Shown piece after piece: positions 6,631 through 8,973 of a stretch of 8,973 nucleotides of DNA (the stretch's first letter is position 1; each line of letters opens with the position of its first letter). This DNA comes from an uncultured Clostridia bacterium (GTDB lineage: Bacteria > Bacillota > Clostridia > Oscillospirales > Acutalibacteraceae). The translations under genes and the position numbers were made by a program. The DNA lies in contig CAMYWU010000049.1 of the NCBI GenBank assembly GCA_947302895.1, positions 1 through 8,973 of the forward strand, in the 5' to 3' direction. The notes under the pieces are model-generated. The model was not told where the DNA came from. It saw nothing but the letters and a program-made list of their open reading frames with translations, and did no database searches.

Positions 6631-6723
6631 AATTACGAATTACGAATGACGAATGACGAATTTCGGGTCGCAAGCGACGAATATAATATAGCTGACCGCA
6701 GGTCCCGAACCTTCACCCTTCAC
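6631..6723. repeat. Intergenic element with two heptamer arrays around an inverted-repeat core
   Basis: Four head-to-tail AAT(T/G)ACG heptamers run from 6631 to 6658. Two perfect CCTTCAC heptamers occupy 6710-6723. Between them is a GC-richer core: TTCGGG (6662-6667) pairs with CCCGAA (6704-6709). Inside it GTCG-CAAG-CGAC (6667-6678) and GACC-GCA-GGTC (6694-6704) can form small hairpins. The element nearly fills the 110-bp gap between uvrB and the transporter gene and is not protein-coding. It resembles dispersed, MITE-like intergenic repeats, but copy number cannot be seen from one copy. It is not a terminator, as no T run follows. Confidence 0.65.
6682..6687 (+). promoter_or_regulatory. Possible -10 box inside the repeat element
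   Basis: TATAAT at 6682-6687 is a perfect -10 hexamer lying in the repeat element, 49 nt before the transporter ATG. No sequence near TTGACA occurs 15-18 bp upstream, and there is no TGn extension. It could give weak transcription of the transporter and uvrA, but it may be chance in AT-rich DNA. Confidence 0.25.
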
Positions 6724-6736
6724 ACTTTATAAAACT

Positions 6737-8140
6737 ATGGCAAAACTATTAAACGATAAAACCTTTTGGAAAAATACGCTGAGAATAGCTGTTCCCGTTG
6801 CGATTCAGAATCTTCTTTTCAGCTCATTTACGCTTGTTGATACTATTTTTGTCAGCAGGCTTGGTGATGTTTCGCTTTCGGCGGTTGGTATGGCGTCGCA
6901 GTGGAGCTTTCTGATGAATCTTGTTATGTTCGGTATCTGTTCGGGAACAAGCGTTTTTGTTTCGCAGTACTGGGGAATTAAGGACAGAAAGAGTATCCAT
7001 AAAACGCTTGGTATTGCTCTTTCTGTTGCGATTATTTTAAGCACCCTGTTTTTCCTTTTCAGCTTCGCTTTTCCAAGGGGCGTTATTTCGATTTTCAACA
7101 AAAATACTGCCGTTCTAAGCGAGGGCAGTAAATATATAAAATCGGTGTGCTTTGTTTATCCTGCGCTTGCGCTCAGCGATGTTTTAAGCATTGTTCTCAA
7201 GTCAACCGAAAGAGCAAAGCTGCCAATGTATACAGCGGTTGTAACAACTGCGCTTAATATCTTTCTTGATTACTGTATGATTTTCGGAAAGCTCGGTTTC
7301 TCCGCAATGGGCGTTTGCGGAGCGGCAAGGGCAACGGTTATATCAAGCTGGGTCGGCGTTGTATTCATTGTTCTTATTTCCTGTATTGAAAAAAACATTC
7401 TTGCAACAAACCCGAAGAATGTTTTCAGCTTCAACATAAAGGATTTGAAGGTGTTTTTCAGAAAAGCGCTTCCCGTTATCTTAAACGAATCCCTGTGGGG
7501 ACTGGGAACCTTTGTTTTCAATGTTATCTGGGCTAATATGGGATATGAATACTATGCCTCGGTAACAATCCTGAAAACCTTTGAAAATATGAGCTTTGTT
7601 TTCTTTGCAGGCTTTTCCTCTGCAAGCTCTGTTTTGATTGGAAAATCTATAGGCAAGGGCGAAATAAAGAGAGGAATAGAGGATTCAAAGAGGTTTATCT
7701 TTATTGTTCCGTTTTTATCTATGCTTGTAGGTCTTACCGCAATTCTTCTAAGAACACAGATAGTTAATCTTTTTGATATGGGAAATAATATCAGTGAATT
7801 AACTCTGCAAACGGCAAGAATGCTGATTCTGATTTATTCCCTTGATATGCCGTTTCGTATGCTCGGCTTTACCTTCATTGTCGGAATATTCCGTTCGGGC
7901 GGCGATACCTTTTCGGCTGCAAAATTCGATTTGGGAGCCCTATGGCTTTCGGCAATACCTGCAACTCTGATTGCGGCATATGTGTTTAAGCTGCCATTTT
8001 TGGTTTGCTATACGCTGATGTTTGTTTTTGAAGATTTTATAAAGCTGGTTTTCAGCGTTGTTCATTATAAAAAGCTTAAGTGGATTAAGCCTGTAACCCA
8101 GGAGGGCAAAAATGCCTTAAAGGAGATTTCAAATGGTTAA
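6737..8140 (+). CDS. MATE-family efflux transporter
   Basis: 467 residues, normal for the multidrug and toxic compound extrusion family (NorM/DinF type), inner-membrane antiporters exporting organic cations or other small molecules using Na+ or H+ gradients. About twelve hydrophobic helices form two related halves. Family signatures are [10 protein letters not shown] in the first half, [11 protein letters not shown] with a following charged loop, and R-S-G-G-D-T near the C-terminus. The substrate cannot be inferred. The ATG at 6737 is the only reasonable start: an in-frame TAG is present at 6689-6691 and no ATG, GTG or TTG lies between. There is no Shine-Dalgarno sequence before it, only the CCTTCAC repeats and an AT-rich stretch. 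The 3' end carries the uvrA ribosome binding site and overlaps uvrA by 8 bp, so the two are translationally linked. Its position between uvrB and uvrA is unusual. Confidence 0.95.
   Translation: MAKLLNDKTFWKNTLRIAVPVAIQNLLFSSFTLVDTIFVSRLGDVSLSAVGMASQWSFLMNLVMFGICSGTSVFVSQYWGIKDRKSIHKTLGIALSVAIILSTLFFLFSFAFPRGVISIFNKNTAVLSEGSKYIKSVCFVYPALALSDVLSIVLKSTERAKLPMYTAVVTTALNIFLDYCMIFGKLGFSAMGVCGAARATVISSWVGVVFIVLISCIEKNILATNPKNVFSFNIKDLKVFFRKALPVILNESLWGLGTFVFNVIWANMGYEYYASVTILKTFENMSFVFFAGFSSASSVLIGKSIGKGEIKRGIEDSKRFIFIVPFLSMLVGLTAILLRTQIVNLFDMGNNISELTLQTARMLILIYSLDMPFRMLGFTFIVGIFRSGGDTFSAAKFDLGALWLSAIPATLIAAYVFKLPFLVCYTLMFVFEDFIKLVFSVVHYKKLKWIKPVTQEGKNALKEISNG
8119..8125 (+). promoter_or_regulatory. 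Strong Shine-Dalgarno site of uvrA within the transporter gene
   Basis: AAAGGAG at 8119-8125 lies 7 nt before the ATG at 8133. It is inside the last codons of the transporter gene, whose TAA (8138-8140) falls after the uvrA start. It fixes the uvrA start and implies reinitiation or coupled translation. Confidence 0.9.
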
Positions 8141-8973
8141 GAATATTGTTGTTAAAGGCGCAAGAGAGCATAATCTTAAAAACATAGATATTGAAATACC
8201 AAGGGATAAGCTTGTTGTTTTCACAGGGCTTTCGGGCTCGGGCAAATCCTCGCTGGCGTTTGATACTATCTATGCCGAGGGTCAGAGAAGATATGTTGAA
8301 TCCCTTTCCTCATATGCAAGAATGTTTTTAGGTCAGATGGAAAAGCCCGATGTTGATTATATTGAGGGGCTTTCTCCTGCAATTTCAATCGACCAGAAAA
8401 CAACGAGCAAAAACCCACGTTCAACTGTCGGAACAGTTACGGAAATCTATGACTATCTTCGTTTGCTCTGGGCAAGAATAGGCATTCCTCACTGTACGGT
8501 TTGCGGAAGGGAAATAACTCAGCAGACCATAGACCAGATTGTTGACAGAATTATGGAATATGAAGAGGGAACAAGGCTCCAGATTATGAGCCCGATTGCA
8601 AGGGGCAAGAAGGGCGAATTTGTTAAAGAGCTTGCCGATGCTTCAAAGCAGGGATTTGTTCGTGCGAGAATCGACGGAGAGGTTTTTGATTTATCCGAGG
8701 ATATAAAGCTTGAAAAAAACAAGAAGCATAATATTGAAATTGTTGTTGACAGAATTGTTTTAAAAGAGGAAATCAAATCAAGACTTACGGATAGCATAGA
8801 AACTGCAACAAAGCTTTCAAAGGGCGTTGTTCTTGTTGATATTATCGGAAGCGGCGAAGAGCTGTTTTCACTCAACTATGCCTGCCCCGAGCACGGCGTT
8901 TCAATCGAAGAGATGAGTCCAAGAATGTTCTCTTTCAACAATCCCTTCGGCGCCTGCTCGAAGTGCGACGGTC
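8133..8973 (+). CDS. uvrA: Excinuclease ABC subunit A (UvrA), N-terminal 280 codons, 3' truncated
   Basis: Open from ATG 8133 to the window edge; a full UvrA is about 940 residues, so roughly the first 30% is here. UvrA is the dimeric ABC-type ATPase that recognises DNA damage and loads UvrB. The opening R-E-H-N-L-K-N-I is characteristic, Walker A is G32-L-S-G-S-G-K-S39, and the Q-loop region is I-D-Q-K-T-T (86-91). C121-T-V-C124 with the following Q-Q-T-I-D-Q-I marks the first CxxC segment, and residues ~140-240 are the UvrB-binding/insertion region. The zinc module begins at C251-P-E-H254 and pairs with C275-S-K-C278 across [10 protein letters not shown]. The second position, often Cys, is His here, still a possible zinc ligand. 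The start overlaps the transporter gene by 8 bp with AAAGGAG 7 nt upstream. The identification is certain; signature and second ATPase motifs lie beyond the window. Confidence 0.97.
   Translation, partial: MVKNIVVKGAREHNLKNIDIEIPRDKLVVFTGLSGSGKSSLAFDTIYAEGQRRYVESLSSYARMFLGQMEKPDVDYIEGLSPAISIDQKTTSKNPRSTVGTVTEIYDYLRLLWARIGIPHCTVCGREITQQTIDQIVDRIMEYEEGTRLQIMSPIARGKKGEFVKELADASKQGFVRARIDGEVFDLSEDIKLEKNKKHNIEIVVDRIVLKEEIKSRLTDSIETATKLSKGVVLVDIIGSGEELFSLNYACPEHGVSIEEMSPRMFSFNNPFGACSKCDG

Noticed and set aside
6389..6673. Reverse-strand open frame of 94 codons
   Set aside because: Lies almost wholly inside uvrB, and its N-terminal codons come from the heptamer repeat, giving a repetitive peptide with no domain.
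6662..6709. Intrinsic terminator after uvrB
   Set aside because: Inverted repeats exist but the stems are short or interrupted and no T run follows on either strand.
6728..6739. TATAAA just before the transporter ATG as a leaderless promoter
   Set aside because: Its expected start would fall after the ATG and no -35 box is at the right distance.
1..8973. A defence system, biosynthetic cluster, CRISPR array or integrated mobile element
   Set aside because: All genes fit surface, repair, transport or RNA-modification roles; no nuclease/toxin pairs, integrase, transposase or spaced direct repeats were seen.

Overview
This window looks like chromosomal DNA from a low-to-moderate-GC Clostridia-type Firmicute, probably a gut or anaerobic member of the Oscillospirales/Ruminococcaceae neighbourhood. 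That placement is an inference. It rests on AT-rich sequence, Gram-positive style Shine-Dalgarno sites and sigma-A promoters, a BspA-type leucine-rich-repeat surface protein with a single dockerin-like loop, and UvrA/UvrB sequences of Firmicute character. The exact genus cannot be read from the window. There is no rRNA, tRNA, CRISPR array, transposase or phage gene, and no gene-free stretch longer than about 110 bases.

Layout, left to right. Bases 1-1079 hold the C-terminal part of a secreted surface protein (LRR end, Cys/His motif, small beta domain, dockerin-like Ca loop, C-terminal domain). A perfect-consensus promoter (1076-1104) overlaps its stop codon and drives a two-gene unit: a small lipoprotein (1135-1641) and a membrane-anchored alpha/beta hydrolase (1645-2601). 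A 19-bp-stem bidirectional terminator (2600-2642) separates this unit from a convergent, tightly packed minus-strand operon. Read in its own direction, that operon is an RluC/RluD-type pseudouridine synthase (4581-3631), a two-TM PH-like membrane protein with a TTG start (3641-3183) and a TMEM175-family (DUF1211) channel (3180-2629).

The 92-bp gap between the pseudouridine synthase and uvrB is the most structured non-coding part. Two divergent promoters appear to share one palindromic -35 hexamer, TTGCAA (4611-4616). Each has a perfect TATAAT at exactly 17 bp. The spacer of the leftward promoter is filled by a near-perfect palindrome, and the predicted leftward start site falls on the A of the ATG, which suggests a leaderless transcript.

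The right half is a nucleotide excision repair cluster: uvrB (4674-6626), a MATE-family transporter (6737-8140) and the first 280 codons of uvrA (8133 to the window end). The transporter lies between the two repair genes and overlaps uvrA by 8 bp. Between uvrB and the transporter is a 93-bp intergenic element with two sets of tandem heptamers around a small inverted-repeat core. It resembles a dispersed intergenic repeat, and the transporter start next to it has no visible ribosome binding site.

I do not see a convincing new defence or biosynthetic system. The best candidates for new biology are the shared-hexamer divergent promoter with its palindrome, and the heptamer element.
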